Positions 1 to 8,086 are shown, counted from the stretch's first letter. The stretch is 35,827 nt of DNA from an uncultured Clostridia bacterium (GCA_905235205.1 CAJOKM010000016.1:1-35827); one strand, 5' to 3'. Notes: generated by a model not told the origin, from the letters alone. Program-made: numbers and translations.

Positions 1-1
1 C

Positions 2-436
2 TACTCAACACCCGATGTAACGGATGAAGATATCAAGATAGCCTGCAAAGCGGTGGGGCTGCATCATTTCATCAAAACGCTGCCTCACGGATATGATACT
101 GTGCTGACCGATCAGTTAAGCATGTCGCAGGGGCAGAAACAGCAGTTTACGATCGCCCGCGCGATGATAGCAAATAAACCAATGCTGATACTGGACGAGG
201 CGACCAGCTCAGTGGATACACGAACCGAACTTCAGATTCAGGATGCTATGGATAAATTGATGCATGGCAGGACATCCTTTGTGATCGCGCACCGGCTTTC
301 CACCATCAGGAACGCAGATCTGATTCTCGTGATGAGGGATGGGGATATTGTTGAATGCGGGAATCACGAAGAATTGTTGGCACAGGGCGGCTTCTATGCA
401 GAGCTTTATAACAGCCAGTTTGAACAGGCTTCATGA
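2..436 (+). CDS. ABC exporter ATPase, C-terminal fragment (gene enters from the left edge)
   Basis: The reading frame is open from base 2, so the gene begins outside the window; what remains is about 144 residues of the nucleotide-binding domain of an MsbA/MdlB-type exporter. Visible are the signature motif in the form LSMSQGQ (LSxGQ position), the Walker B stretch [11 protein letters not shown] with its catalytic Glu, the D-loop and the switch His in VIAHRLST. The ending, with [13 protein letters not shown] followed by a short tail, is typical of full transporters whose membrane domain precedes the ATPase. The partner half-transporter, if any, lies upstream. A run of weakly coding DNA follows, with no clear terminator. 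The substrate cannot be told from this part. Family identification is secure. Confidence 0.93.
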   Translation, partial: YSTPDVTDEDIKIACKAVGLHHFIKTLPHGYDTVLTDQLSMSQGQKQQFTIARAMIANKPMLILDEATSSVDTRTELQIQDAMDKLMHGRTSFVIAHRLSTIRNADLILVMRDGDIVECGNHEELLAQGGFYAELYNSQFEQAS

Positions 437-671
437 AATATGATTTTGTTATAAAACTATCGTAAAGAATCTTGCAGCTGTATGAAAGAATAATTGGGAG
501 GAGCTCAGAAATCAGACCTGACGGCACAGTCATGTCGCTATGGGATGACCGAATACCGGATCGGCGTCGCTGTCCGGCGCGCTGTCGTTACGGGCATAAA
601 TCAAACAACTGCGTCTTTGCAGCTTTCCATAAACGAGGAACTCGGGCGCGACCTCGTGGAAGAGTCAGCAC
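437..671. other. Stretch with no intact gene; probably decayed accessory DNA
   Basis: Between the ABC exporter stop and the phage/toxin-like frame there are only short frames on both strands with no recognisable product. The plus-strand frames that cross it run into the remnant downstream, which suggests this is the eroded 5' part of the same element. No tRNA, terminator or repeat was seen. Confidence 0.4.
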
Positions 672-1365
672 ATGAAGGCGACGACCGGAGCATGCCGCCT
701 GGCAAGGCGTTATATATTCGCTGTATTGGCTTGCGATTCCGCAGACGTTCCGATAGGCAGCGCCCCGGAGCGTCCGGCGTATTGGAACCGCGTACAGATC
801 GACTTTGAAAACCAAACCGGATTCAAGAAGCGGTTTGACAATACATCGATCATAGGGTATAATAAAACGATAAGCGACAAGGCAAGACAAGCCGCTGCGA
901 AATACATTCATGATCGGTACAAGGGCTATCTTGGCACGTTCAAAATGACAGAAACCGTAAGGAAATTGCGAACGATAGAAGATACTGGAAATATGTGGGT
1001 CTTGAATGGGTTTATGCGAGCGGTCAACAAAGGCGATATTTCTGTCTTGATCGGATACGATTACTATGCAGAAACAGCCAGAGCGGTACAAAAAGAACTT
1101 GTCGGATTGACGACTGTAAACGGTACGACAATTAAGGGTTTCAAAACCCATCTTCTTGATCGTATTATTGGGCAAGTCGCGGAGGACAAAGCCGGAAAGC
1201 GAAAGGGCGTACCAGTTGAAGACGTAAAGGATGCTCTTTTACACGGTACCGTCGGGAAAATAAGCACACGGAACGGCAAAACAAGCGTTAAAAATAATCG
1301 GTTCACGTTGTGATGTCGTGTTTAATCTTACGACGGGGAACCTTATACAAACAAACCCGTGGTGA
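672..1365 (+). pseudogene. Frameshifted C-terminus of a phage- or polymorphic-toxin-like protein
   Basis: One frame runs 672-1313 and stops after the residues NNRFTL. The coding signal continues at once in the +1 frame (codons from 1306) and reads CDVVFNLTTGNLIQTNPW, ending with TGA at 1363-1365. The join gives a coherent tail: HLLDRIIGQ, GVPVEDVKDALLHG, NGKTSVK, then a TTGNLIQTNP-type ending. That tail resembles the small nuclease-like domains at the C-termini of phage structural proteins and contact toxins (the Barnase/EndoU/colicin E5-D/RelE-like group); this is recall of motif style, not a search result. The N-terminal part from about residue 1 to 50 looks like noise, so the true 5' end is probably lost. 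It could also be a sequencing error in a live gene. The following small gene starts 5 bp after the recovered stop. Confidence 0.5.
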
Positions 1366-1370
1366 CAAAA

Positions 1371-1589
1371 ATGTTAAAAATCACCGAAAACGAAAAACAG
1401 TATTTAGCGGAGCGCATAGAAAATATTGACGCTCTTGTTCGTGCTGGTTCTCTTGGCGACCTTTTGAGTGCCATTTCGGACTGGATGATGGACAACGGTT
1501 TCGACGATGACGACGAAATAACGGACGTCGGCAGGGAAGCCGAGCGCGTCTATGACGCGATATTCTACCGAAACAAAGTCACCGCATAA
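1371..1589 (+). CDS. Small acidic protein downstream of the toxin-like frame; possible immunity or antitoxin protein
   Basis: A 72-residue protein starting at ATG 1371, five bases after the recovered stop of the toxin-like reading frame. An in-frame GTG at 1359 is less likely because it would overlap that frame. The protein has an acidic stretch (DNGFDDDDEITD), an amphipathic N-terminal half and no membrane segment. A good intrinsic terminator follows directly. I do not recognise a family. The position behind a nuclease-like C-terminus and the acidic composition fit an immunity protein or antitoxin, but this is inference from context only. Confidence 0.55.
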   Translation: MLKITENEKQYLAERIENIDALVRAGSLGDLLSAISDWMMDNGFDDDDEITDVGREAERVYDAIFYRNKVTA

Positions 1590-1611
1590 GCACCTTAACG
1601 GGTGCTTTTTT
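1588..1611 (+). terminator. Rho-independent terminator
   Basis: The stem AGCACC / GGTGCT closes a short TTAACG loop and is followed by six T residues. It overlaps the stop codon of the preceding small gene and closes that transcript. Confidence 0.75.
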
Positions 1612-1633
1612 AATACCAAAAACCCCATAGAAC

Positions 1634-1659
1634 CGCGGCGGTTTCCCATGACCGCCGCG
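1634..1659. repeat. GC-rich inverted repeat
   Basis: CGCGGCGGT and its exact complement ACCGCCGCG are separated by eight bases, giving a 9-bp stem. There is no T-run on either strand, so it is not a standard terminator. It lies between the small gene and the IS remnant and may be an old mobile-element end. Confidence 0.5.
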
Positions 1660-1727
1660 CGTCCTTCACATAGGAAGCGCGGACGCCCTTGGCAGATCAT
1701 CCCGTTTCTGGTAGAAATGTAGTCAAG

Positions 1728-1972
1728 AGCCGAATGGCAGCTTATAACATATTTCGTTCGATGTCGCGAGGGGAACTCAGACAGATAATCCAATCATCGA
1801 AGCACTTAACGGATGGATGAAGGAAGAACTGTATTTGGACTTTGATTTGGCACATTGTGACAACATTCCAAAGTTGCTGGACGAATACGTCCATTACATC
1901 AACGGGCAGCGGCTCGACGCTGCTCTGGACTACAAAAGCCCGATCCAGTGCCGTACCGAATCGGGCTCCTGA
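1728..1972 (+). pseudogene. IS3-family transposase remnant (C-terminal end of OrfB)
   Basis: The frame ending at TGA 1970-1972 reads TDNPIIEALNGWMKEELY, then INGQRLDAALDYKSP, the usual C-terminal end of the DDE transposase of IS3-type elements, including the DNP and the catalytic-Glu helix region. The preceding motif FRSMSRG is in the neighbouring frame (codons from 1728), so a frameshift lies near 1770-1780. Only about 80 codons remain; the N-terminal OrfA, the first Asp residues of the DDE triad and both terminal inverted repeats are missing or unrecognisable. It is a dead relic, consistent with the other broken genes in the first 2 kb. Confidence 0.8.
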
Positions 1973-2090
1973 CAAGTGCACTGCGGCGGGGTGTTTTTTC
2001 GTTTCAGAGGTGGATTTATTCATAATTCTGTGATACAATAAATTGCAGTGTCAGTGCAATAACTTTTATATTTCCGCGAGAGGACTGATT

Positions 2091-2303
2091 ATGCTTAAAA
2101 ACAATGTTGAAGTCGATGTTAAAGTGAAGTGCATAGAGGGCGGCGTCACCCAGGCAAAACTCGCCGAGGAAATCGGAACCTCTGCATCCTACGTGAGTCG
2201 ACTGATAAGGAATAACGATAAGATCGTAAACAAGACCTTCCTGCAGCTTATGGAAAAGCTGGGGTACGATGTTGAGTTGACTTATGTGAGACGAGAGGAA
2301 TAA
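2091..2303 (+). CDS. Small XRE-type helix-turn-helix DNA-binding protein
   Basis: A 70-residue protein made almost entirely of one helix-turn-helix domain: TQAKLAEEIGTSASYVSRLI carries the turn, and the ending FLQLMEKLGYDVELTYV is common in small clostridial XRE regulators found with mobile and accessory DNA. ATG 2091 is chosen because GAGAGG lies about eight bases upstream and the N-terminus then matches the family; an in-frame upstream start at 2043 would add residues that do not look coded. It stands alone, with no divergent partner, so its target is unknown. It probably belongs to the same accessory patch as the IS relic. Confidence 0.8.
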   Translation: MLKNNVEVDVKVKCIEGGVTQAKLAEEIGTSASYVSRLIRNNDKIVNKTFLQLMEKLGYDVELTYVRREE

Positions 2304-2460
2304 AGGAATGCTGCACGAGTGCATAAATAACAGTTCTGGATTTTGAATCGACAGCAGATGAAATGAACATCAACCGGTCAATGAATCAGAAAAATCTTAT
2401 TTATGCTGACGTGCTTCGAGGCAAGAGTGAGTTTATGGCGTGAAGGAGAGAATAAAACAT

Positions 2461-2874
2461 ATGTGGTTTTGGTTCGCATTAGGGTCTGCGGTATTTGCCG
2501 CTTTGACCTCTATCCTTGCAAAAATCGGAATCGAGGGAGTTGATTCGAATCTCGCCACAGCGATACGAACCGTTGTGGTGGTACTGATGGCGTGGGGAAT
2601 GGTTTTTATTACGAACACGCAGGGCGGTATATCCTCTATCAGCCGGAAGAGTTGGATATTTCTGGTTCTTTCCGGCTTTGCGACGGGAGCATCATGGCTT
2701 TGCTACTACAAGGCTCTTCAGATAGGAGAAGTCTCAAAAGTTGTTCCTATAGACAAGTTGAGCGTGGTTATTACTCTTGTGCTGGCATTCATATTCCTTC
2801 ATGAGCAGTTCACATGGAAATCAGGATTGGGTGCAGCGCTTATCACTGCAGGGACTCTGATCATGGTTTTATAA
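2461..2874 (+). CDS. EamA-family (DMT) small permease
   Basis: A 137-residue protein with about five hydrophobic segments: residues 2-21, 31-50, 66-85, 96-113 and 119-137. One EamA unit is present instead of the usual tandem pair, so it would act as a dimer. Motifs typical of this single-domain group are visible: SILAKIGIEGVDSNLATAIR, ASWLCYYKALQIGEVSKVVPIDKLSVV and FLHEQFTWKSGLGAALI. ATG 2461 is preferred because AAGGAGAG lies ten bases before it; an in-frame GTG at 2440 would precede that site. It is expected in the cytoplasmic membrane as a drug/metabolite transporter. The substrate is unknown. Confidence 0.88.
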   Translation: MWFWFALGSAVFAALTSILAKIGIEGVDSNLATAIRTVVVVLMAWGMVFITNTQGGISSISRKSWIFLVLSGFATGASWLCYYKALQIGEVSKVVPIDKLSVVITLVLAFIFLHEQFTWKSGLGAALITAGTLIMVL

Positions 2875-3066
2875 AATTGATGTATCGTATAACAAATGAC
2901 AGTTTAACAACGCAAGTTCTCTGTCGTGGACGGATTTCCTCGAAGCATACTTTCGTGGACTGTTCTAAACTCGAATTGTGCGAAACAGTTGACATTCATA
3001 GTGAAGTCCCAAGGCATATCGAGACAGTCGCCTTGTTGACGCGGGAGAATAAAGGAGGGAAAACAG
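2875..3066. other. Intergenic region before the acyltransferase operon
   Basis: No gene is recognised here. A TTGACA at 2989-2994 is a good -35 box, but the only AT-rich -10 candidate (GCATAT, 3014-3019) is 19 bp away, so a promoter for the downstream genes is possible but weakly supported. AAAGGAGGG at 3052-3060 is the ribosome binding site for the next gene. Confidence 0.35.
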
Positions 3067-3924
3067 TTGTTTGATCCGAAAACAAACCGGTTTCCGTACC
3101 CGTATGAGACCGACAGACACTATCTGAAGGTACATAAGAATCGCGGGATCGTGTTTGACACCGCGTATCCGTATCTCGATCGCAGCACGTGGTTCCGGCT
3201 TCGGCAGGGCGTTGTGCGGCTTCTGCTGCATCTGATCGTTTTCCCGGCTGCCGGCATCCGGCTTGGCTTGAAAATCGAAGGGCGCCAGAACCTGAAAAAG
3301 CATCGGGACGTGATCCGAAAAGGCATTGTGTCGTGCTCGAATCATGTGCATTTGTGGGACTATATCTGCATCATGAAAGCCGTTCGGCCGTACAGAACGA
3401 ACGTGCTTTCGTGGGCGCCGAACATCAACGGCGAAAACGGGACGCTGATCCGCATGGTCGGCGGCATTCCGATCCCGGATACGGGACTTGCCGCCACCAA
3501 GACGTATTTGAAAACGGTGCAGTCGCTCCTTGATAACGGCGGATGGCTGCAGATCTATGCCGAAGGGAGCATGTGGGAGTATTACGCGCCGGTGCGTCCG
3601 TTTAAACCGGGAACGGCGCACATTGCCTGCGCGGGTCAAAAACCCGTATTGCCGCTCGGGTTTTCCTACCGCGAACCCGGATGGATCCGAAAGAACGTGT
3701 TTCACCAGATTGCCACGTTCACGCTTCGCATCGGCGAACCGATTTTTCCTGATTCGACGCTTGCAGAAAACGAACAGCGGCGTAATCTGACCGTGCGCTG
3801 CCACGAAGCAGTCTGCAGATTGTGCGGAATCGATCCCAAAGAAAATCTGTATCCGCCGGTGTTTGCGGATTCCAAGCGCGTTGATTATTATACGACCGAG
3901 TACGGCGTCGGATATCGAGACTGA
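3067..3924 (+). CDS. 1-acyl-glycerol-3-phosphate acyltransferase-like protein (PlsC superfamily)
   Basis: A 285-residue protein of the lysophospholipid acyltransferase fold, which would transfer fatty acyl groups to lysophosphatidate or a related lipid at the inner face of the membrane. The catalytic HX4D box is visible as NHVHLWD, the substrate box as AEGSMW, and a GGIPIPD segment matches the third conserved block. A hydrophobic stretch near residues 48-62 (LLLHLIVFPAAGIRLGL) could anchor it. Start is TTG at 3067: AAAGGAGGG sits seven bases upstream and there is no nearby ATG. It leads a run of closely spaced plus-strand genes (DUF4298, GNAT, phosphoesterase). Exact acyl acceptor is unknown. 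Confidence 0.85.
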   Translation: MFDPKTNRFPYPYETDRHYLKVHKNRGIVFDTAYPYLDRSTWFRLRQGVVRLLLHLIVFPAAGIRLGLKIEGRQNLKKHRDVIRKGIVSCSNHVHLWDYICIMKAVRPYRTNVLSWAPNINGENGTLIRMVGGIPIPDTGLAATKTYLKTVQSLLDNGGWLQIYAEGSMWEYYAPVRPFKPGTAHIACAGQKPVLPLGFSYREPGWIRKNVFHQIATFTLRIGEPIFPDSTLAENEQRRNLTVRCHEAVCRLCGIDPKENLYPPVFADSKRVDYYTTEYGVGYRD

Positions 3925-3941
3925 AAGGACGGGAGGGCACC

Positions 3942-4253
3942 ATGAACCAAATCGAACGAATCACCGAGATGGACCGCTGCCTGCATGCGTCCGGGGAAGC
4001 GATTGAAGCGCTTTCGAACGCATTGGACGCGTATGAGGCAAACCGTAAATCTCTGAAGAAGCTCGCTGACTACTATGGAAGTACGCTTTGGATGAAGGAC
4101 TTCGAAGCCGATGAAGCGGGGATGCTTCCAACCGATCTGAAGCGCGGCGTACTGTCCGAGGACACGGTCTATGATCTTCTTACCGACCACCATGAATTGA
4201 TTCTGCGAATGTCGCGGATCGTGACTAAGGCAATCGAAGGGAAACTGCTGTAA
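3942..4253 (+). CDS. DUF4298 family protein
   Basis: A 103-residue soluble, largely helical protein. MNQIERITEMDRCL at the start, KLADYYGSTLWMKDFEADEAG in the middle and LPTDLKRGVLSEDTVYDLL match what I remember of DUF4298, a small family in Firmicutes without an assigned biochemical role. GGGAGG lies just upstream of the ATG. Its stop TAA overlaps the start ATG of the following acetyltransferase (TAATG), which indicates translational coupling and one operon with the genes on both sides. No catalytic motif or membrane segment is seen. Confidence 0.85.
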   Translation: MNQIERITEMDRCLHASGEAIEALSNALDAYEANRKSLKKLADYYGSTLWMKDFEADEAGMLPTDLKRGVLSEDTVYDLLTDHHELILRMSRIVTKAIEGKLL

Positions 4254-4813
4254 TGAAGACGCTTGAAACGGAACGCCTGCGGTTAAGGGCATGGAATACG
4301 GACGATGCGGAAGATATGTTTGCGTATGCAAGCTCGCCGATTGTCGGGCCGAATGCCGGCTGGGAACCGCACGCGTCGATCGACATCACAAAAGAATACC
4401 TCGAGCAAACGATTAAGGACGACGATACCTGGGCGATTGTTCTGAAAGAAACGAGTCATGTGATCGGCTCGGTCGGGATGCATGTGACGCGCGTCGGATC
4501 GGTACGCGAAATCGGGTACGTCATGCATCCGGATCACTGGGGAAACGGGTACATGACCGAAGCGGTCCAAGCGGTCCTCCGGTATGCGTTTGAAGAACTC
4601 GGACTGTCAGGCGTGCGAGTCAGGCATTATCCGTTCAACCTGCGTTCAAAAAGCGTCATCCTTCGGTGCGGATTCCGGTACGACGGAACGCTTCGAATGG
4701 AAACACAGCGGTATGACGGAGTCGTGCTCGACGCCTGCGTATATTCGATGACACGGGAAGAATGGGCATGCGGCGCATCGAAACACCCGGTCAAGGAGAC
4801 GGAACAGCCATGA
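4253..4813 (+). CDS. GNAT acetyltransferase of the RimJ/RimL type
   Basis: A 186-residue N-acetyltransferase. The opening LETERLRLRAWNTDDAEDMF is the standard first strand and helix of this group; the acetyl-CoA pyrophosphate loop is seen as HPDHWGNGYMTEA, and the C-terminal strand follows at RHYPFNLRSKSVILRCGFRYDGTLR. The family acetylates N-terminal amines of ribosomal proteins or small amines; the substrate here is not predictable. Its start overlaps the DUF4298 stop, and its stop overlaps the start of the next gene (ATGA), so all three are translationally coupled. Confidence 0.88.
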   Translation: MKTLETERLRLRAWNTDDAEDMFAYASSPIVGPNAGWEPHASIDITKEYLEQTIKDDDTWAIVLKETSHVIGSVGMHVTRVGSVREIGYVMHPDHWGNGYMTEAVQAVLRYAFEELGLSGVRVRHYPFNLRSKSVILRCGFRYDGTLRMETQRYDGVVLDACVYSMTREEWACGASKHPVKETEQP

Positions 4814-5622
4814 TACCGGTTTTGATCGCGCTCTGCGTTGGACTTTTCGCCTACATTGCCTTTTTCATTGAGAACCGGCGGTTTGTCTGTACCGAATCCG
4901 TGTTCGAGCATGAGAAAGTCAAAACAGCGTTTCGAATCGTACAGGTCAGCGATCTGCATGACGGTTCGTTCGGACGAGAAAACACGGCGCTTCTGGATGC
5001 CATAGCAAAAATGCAACCGGACTTGATTCTGATCACCGGCGATCTATTCAACCGCAGAAATGCGCGCGCATACCGGAACGCAATGCTGTTTTGCAAACAG
5101 GCGGTCAGGATCGCACCGACCTACTTTGCGGAAGGGAATCATGAGTGTTCGCTCAAAGACACGGGGGAAAGGTTCCTTGCGGAGATCGAACGGATCGGCG
5201 TACATGTTTTGCAAAACGCATACTGCGATCTTCCCGCATGCAGGCTGATCGGACTGAAGCAGTACGCGTCGCCGCAGGAGCTTTGCGCCATGCTCGAGCC
5301 GAACTGTCTGAACATTGCCTTGGCGCACCGGCCGGAACTGTTTCCGATCTATGCCGGAACCGGGGTTGATCTCGTGCTTTCCGGACACGCGCACGGCGGT
5401 CAGATCCGGCTGTTCCATCAACCGCTTTACGCACCGGGGCAGGGCTTTTTTCCTCGGTACACGTCCGGGTTTTATCAGATCGGGCGCTCGACGCTGTTCG
5501 TCTCACGAGGGCTCGGAAACACGATTCCGTTTCCGCGCGTATTCGATACGCCGGAACTGTGTATGATTGAGATTCGACCGAAACAGAAGGGAGAGAATAG
5601 GTATGTTTGTAAACGCAATTGA
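4810..5622 (+). CDS. Membrane-anchored metallophosphoesterase (YkuE-like)
   Basis: A 270-residue calcineurin-type phosphoesterase. An N-terminal hydrophobic segment (residues 1-20) probably anchors it with the catalytic domain outside. The metal-binding motifs are complete and in order: SDLHDG, ITGDLFNRR, EGNHE, then LSGHAHGGQ, ending with the FVSRGLGNT stretch seen in YkuE-type proteins. That group is linked to cleavage of UDP-sugar or lipid pyrophosphates, but the substrate here is open. ATG 4810 overlaps the GNAT stop as ATGA, which fixes the start; a longer in-frame GTG start upstream lacks this coupling. Confidence 0.9.
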   Translation: MIPVLIALCVGLFAYIAFFIENRRFVCTESVFEHEKVKTAFRIVQVSDLHDGSFGRENTALLDAIAKMQPDLILITGDLFNRRNARAYRNAMLFCKQAVRIAPTYFAEGNHECSLKDTGERFLAEIERIGVHVLQNAYCDLPACRLIGLKQYASPQELCAMLEPNCLNIALAHRPELFPIYAGTGVDLVLSGHAHGGQIRLFHQPLYAPGQGFFPRYTSGFYQIGRSTLFVSRGLGNTIPFPRVFDTPELCMIEIRPKQKGENRYVCKRN

Positions 5623-6469
5623 ATCCATTTCCGGCGCGATCCGTCCGATGCACGTGATCCGCCGCAGGTTCGGCGACAACGCTGTCTTGCCGGATATCGC
5701 CACGTTGTTTTTTGTGAACGAATACGGCTACGCGCTGACGTCCAAGCGAACCGCCACCATGCTGACGGCAGCGAATGCCGTGGAGCAGCAGTATAAGACG
5801 TTTCTTGCGAAACGATCCGCGCTTGCGCATGACGAGAGCTTCCGGTTCGCAGAAAAACGTCTCGAAAGCGATATGAAGCTTACGAAGGACTCGATCGTTG
5901 AGATCAGATTCTCGTTCTTAGGCTGCACGAACGGAAATTCCCGTGTTCAATGTATTCCGCATCCCAAATATGATCTTGCGCTGCTGCATTTTCTTCCGGA
6001 AAACGGCTACGCGTATCACGGGCACGTCACGTTTGCCGTAAATCCGCCGAAGCAGGGACAGAGCGTGTGCAGGCTCGGGTTTTCGATTCCCGAGTTCAAG
6101 AACTTCCGCTACGATCCGGAACAGGATCAGATTGCGTTTACCGAGATCGGGAAGAGCAATTCCGCCCTGTTCGCGCTGGACGGGATCGTTACGCGCTTCA
6201 TTTCGGACGGCGAACGCGCGTTCGCAATTGAAACCACGAATGCCGGCACGGTCGGTATGAACGGCGCGCCGTTGTTCGATACGGACGGACATGTCCTGGG
6301 CGTGCAGAGCGGACTCGGCATCATGATGCTCGGTGCGGACGTCAAACTGGACATGCCCAACCGGGAGCCGTTTACGGATCACGGCGCGATGCACCTTGCG
6401 GTCAACACGCATCTCGACGTGATCAAGGATTTCTTAAAGGCGCAGAACGTCACATACTACGAAGCGTGA
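5603..6469 (+). CDS. Trypsin-fold protein with a degenerate active site (pseudo-protease)
   Basis: A 288-residue cytoplasmic-type protein of a clostridial trypsin-like peptidase family; no signal peptide is seen. TLFFVNEYGYAL aligns with the strand before the catalytic His, YDLALLHF with the Asp block, and GMNGAPLFDTDGHVLG with the Ser block. As remembered, active members read TCKHV and GxSGGPLF. Here the His position is Arg49 (SKRTA), the Ser position is Asn220 (GMNGAP), and only Asp124 is kept. The gene is otherwise intact and well coded, so it looks like a maintained non-catalytic protein, not a decaying one. AGGGAGAG precedes ATG 5603; the start overlaps the end of the phosphoesterase gene. 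A bidirectional terminator follows. Confidence 0.78.
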   Translation: MFVNAIESISGAIRPMHVIRRRFGDNAVLPDIATLFFVNEYGYALTSKRTATMLTAANAVEQQYKTFLAKRSALAHDESFRFAEKRLESDMKLTKDSIVEIRFSFLGCTNGNSRVQCIPHPKYDLALLHFLPENGYAYHGHVTFAVNPPKQGQSVCRLGFSIPEFKNFRYDPEQDQIAFTEIGKSNSALFALDGIVTRFISDGERAFAIETTNAGTVGMNGAPLFDTDGHVLGVQSGLGIMMLGADVKLDMPNREPFTDHGAMHLAVNTHLDVIKDFLKAQNVTYYEA

Positions 6470-6501
6470 TCAAAACGCAGGCTTTCATTTGCCGACATGA
6501 C

Positions 6502-6535
6502 AAAAGGCGGACGATACCGTATGCGTCCGCCTTTT
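6502..6535. terminator. Bidirectional terminator between convergent genes
   Basis: AAAAGGCGGACG pairs exactly with CGTCCGCCTTTT around a 10-base loop. It has T-runs when read from either side and serves the pseudo-protease gene (+) and the anti-sigma-like gene (-). Confidence 0.88.
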
Positions 6536-6544
6536 GAGATCCGT

Positions 6545-7390
6545 TTATTGCGCGTCCAAAAGCCCGATGACATCCTCTAAGGAGTACGTGCTTTGCGACG
6601 ATACTGTGAGAACCGAGTCTTCCAGGATTTTTACACAAGCGATAGATCCGTCTTCCTCGATCGAATAAAAAAGCGTTCCATCCGGATCGTACGCCTTATA
6701 ACCAGTCGAAGTGGTGGCGAACAAGTCCTCTTCGCACCATATCTGGAATGTTACGATCTTTCCGTTCGGCACCTCATATGCTGCATACAGATCCAAATAA
6801 TCCAAAAAATCATCATATACATAGAACAGTTCCGTAACAGGCAGCGGCAGCACGAACGGCGTTTTTCCCATTGCTTCCGTAAACTCATCGAACGAATTCA
6901 AATATACATAATCCGCCGTATCGTCGCTCTCGTCCTGTTCGACATAGTCCGCTTCACCTTCCGGAACAGGCAGTACGTCATCCTCGTTGTTTATCACAAC
7001 GATCTCCGGTTCACGATCGCTTGGATGGATCACAAGAGTCCCTTTATCAATAAACGCAGCAAAATGCCGGTAAACGTTCTCTGCAATGCTTCTTCCGATG
7101 GGCGTTGCTGCAAAGAAAATTACGATCAGGATCAAAGCGATGGCAATGATTCCGATACGGCGGATCGCAGGAACCCTAAAGAACGTTGCGGACGTTTGTT
7201 GAGACAACTGCTTTTTGAGCGATTGTATGGTGTCATGCAGATAGGACATGGTTTCCAGGCATTCCTCGATCAGGTCGGCGTCCTGTTCCGCCTCCGGCTT
7301 TTCTGTTTCGGCTGTGTAAACAGAATCCGCGATCTTCAGCTCGGAAAGGCAGGCCCGTATTCTGTTTTTCCATTCTCTGCGCTTTGTCAT
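6545..7390 (-). CDS. Single-pass membrane protein, probable anti-sigma factor
   Basis: A 281-residue protein with a soluble N-terminal region of about 95 residues, one strong membrane helix (IGIIAIALILIVIFFAATPI, about residues 98-120) and an acidic extracytoplasmic part. The layout, and the position 20 bp downstream of an ECF sigma factor gene on the same strand, fit an anti-sigma factor that holds the sigma at the membrane. No zinc-binding HxxxCxxC anti-sigma motif is seen, so it would be of the non-zinc type. The distal part (residues 150-281) resembles domains of unknown function found on clostridial anti-sigma partners. Function is inferred from context. Confidence 0.7.
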   Translation of the reverse strand: MTKRREWKNRIRACLSELKIADSVYTAETEKPEAEQDADLIEECLETMSYLHDTIQSLKKQLSQQTSATFFRVPAIRRIGIIAIALILIVIFFAATPIGRSIAENVYRHFAAFIDKGTLVIHPSDREPEIVVINNEDDVLPVPEGEADYVEQDESDDTADYVYLNSFDEFTEAMGKTPFVLPLPVTELFYVYDDFLDYLDLYAAYEVPNGKIVTFQIWCEEDLFATTSTGYKAYDPDGTLFYSIEEDGSIACVKILEDSVLTVSSQSTYSLEDVIGLLDAQ

Positions 7391-7410
7391 TTTCTCTCTG
7401 CTTTCGTTCG

Positions 7411-7938
7411 TCAGATAAAGAATCCGTTCATCCTGTCGTAGATCTTGTTTCTCAGCCGGACGAGACGCATCTTGATCGCCGCTTCCGTCGTGGCCTCCTG
7501 CGCTGCGATCTCCTTGATCTTCCGGTGTTCTTCGTAGAACAGCGCATACAGCCGCGCTTCCTTTGGAGAGAACGAGCCGATGAGCCGTTCCTTCATGCCG
7601 AGGATCTCGGCGTCGGAGATCAGATCGTCGTCAAAGAGCACACGGGTCGAATCTTGCACCGGGATCGCAGCGTATGCGTGCAGCTTGGCCGCCTCCTTGC
7701 GGAAATACAGCGCGATCCGGTTCTGCAATGTCCGCATCAGCCAGCCGCCGATGTTTTCATGCGATCGCAGCGTATCCGCTTTCTCGATCGCAATCTGAAA
7801 AACATCCTGCACGCAGTCGTCGGCAAGCTCCGAACTGTGCAGTTTGGTTAGGGCATACGAAAAGAGAGTGGAATGATACTGCTCATACCAATCTTGTACC
7901 GATTCAGATCGAATATTTTGCTTGATTTCCAAATCCAT
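7411..7938 (-). CDS. ECF-type RNA polymerase sigma factor
   Basis: A 175-residue sigma-70 family protein with region 2 (LADDCVQDVFQIAIEKADTL, then GGWLMRTLQNRIALYFRK) and region 4 (SPKEARLYALFYEEHRKIKEIA, then the helix-turn-helix AAIKMRLVRLRNKI); no region 1 or 3, as usual for ECF sigmas. The start at 7938 (MDLEIKQN) is chosen because GAAGGCAG lies at a suitable distance; in-frame Met codons further upstream (to 8001) have no ribosome binding site. It is followed on the same strand by its putative anti-sigma gene and lies head to head with the secreted LRR protein gene, a plausible regulon member. Confidence 0.9.
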   Translation of the reverse strand: MDLEIKQNIRSESVQDWYEQYHSTLFSYALTKLHSSELADDCVQDVFQIAIEKADTLRSHENIGGWLMRTLQNRIALYFRKEAAKLHAYAAIPVQDSTRVLFDDDLISDAEILGMKERLIGSFSPKEARLYALFYEEHRKIKEIAAQEATTEAAIKMRLVRLRNKIYDRMNGFFI

Positions 7939-8086
7939 ACAAACTGCCTTCGTGCTATCAATCGACATCATAATTGTAACAAAACGCGAATCCTCATGCA
8001 ATCCCTATGCGATATTATAAAATGTTACCTTCGCTGTTTATCTGTAATAAATTTAGTAAGATAAAGAATGCGGAAAATAGGGGATC
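7939..8086. promoter_or_regulatory. Divergent regulatory region of the sigma factor gene
   Basis: AT-rich DNA without a convincing gene. A TATAAT-like box on the minus strand (8014-8019) sits upstream of the sigma factor, but no good -35 box is found 16-18 bp away, so an ECF-dependent or unusual promoter is possible. Nothing else is recognised. Confidence 0.3.

Noticed and set aside
588..1175. Minus-strand frame of 195 codons over the phage/toxin-like remnant
   Set aside because: The plus-strand reading gives coherent family-like text; this one does not.
5153..5830. Minus-strand frame of 225 codons over the phosphoesterase and pseudo-protease genes
   Set aside because: It is an Arg- and Ser-rich antisense shadow spanning the junction of two well-supported genes.
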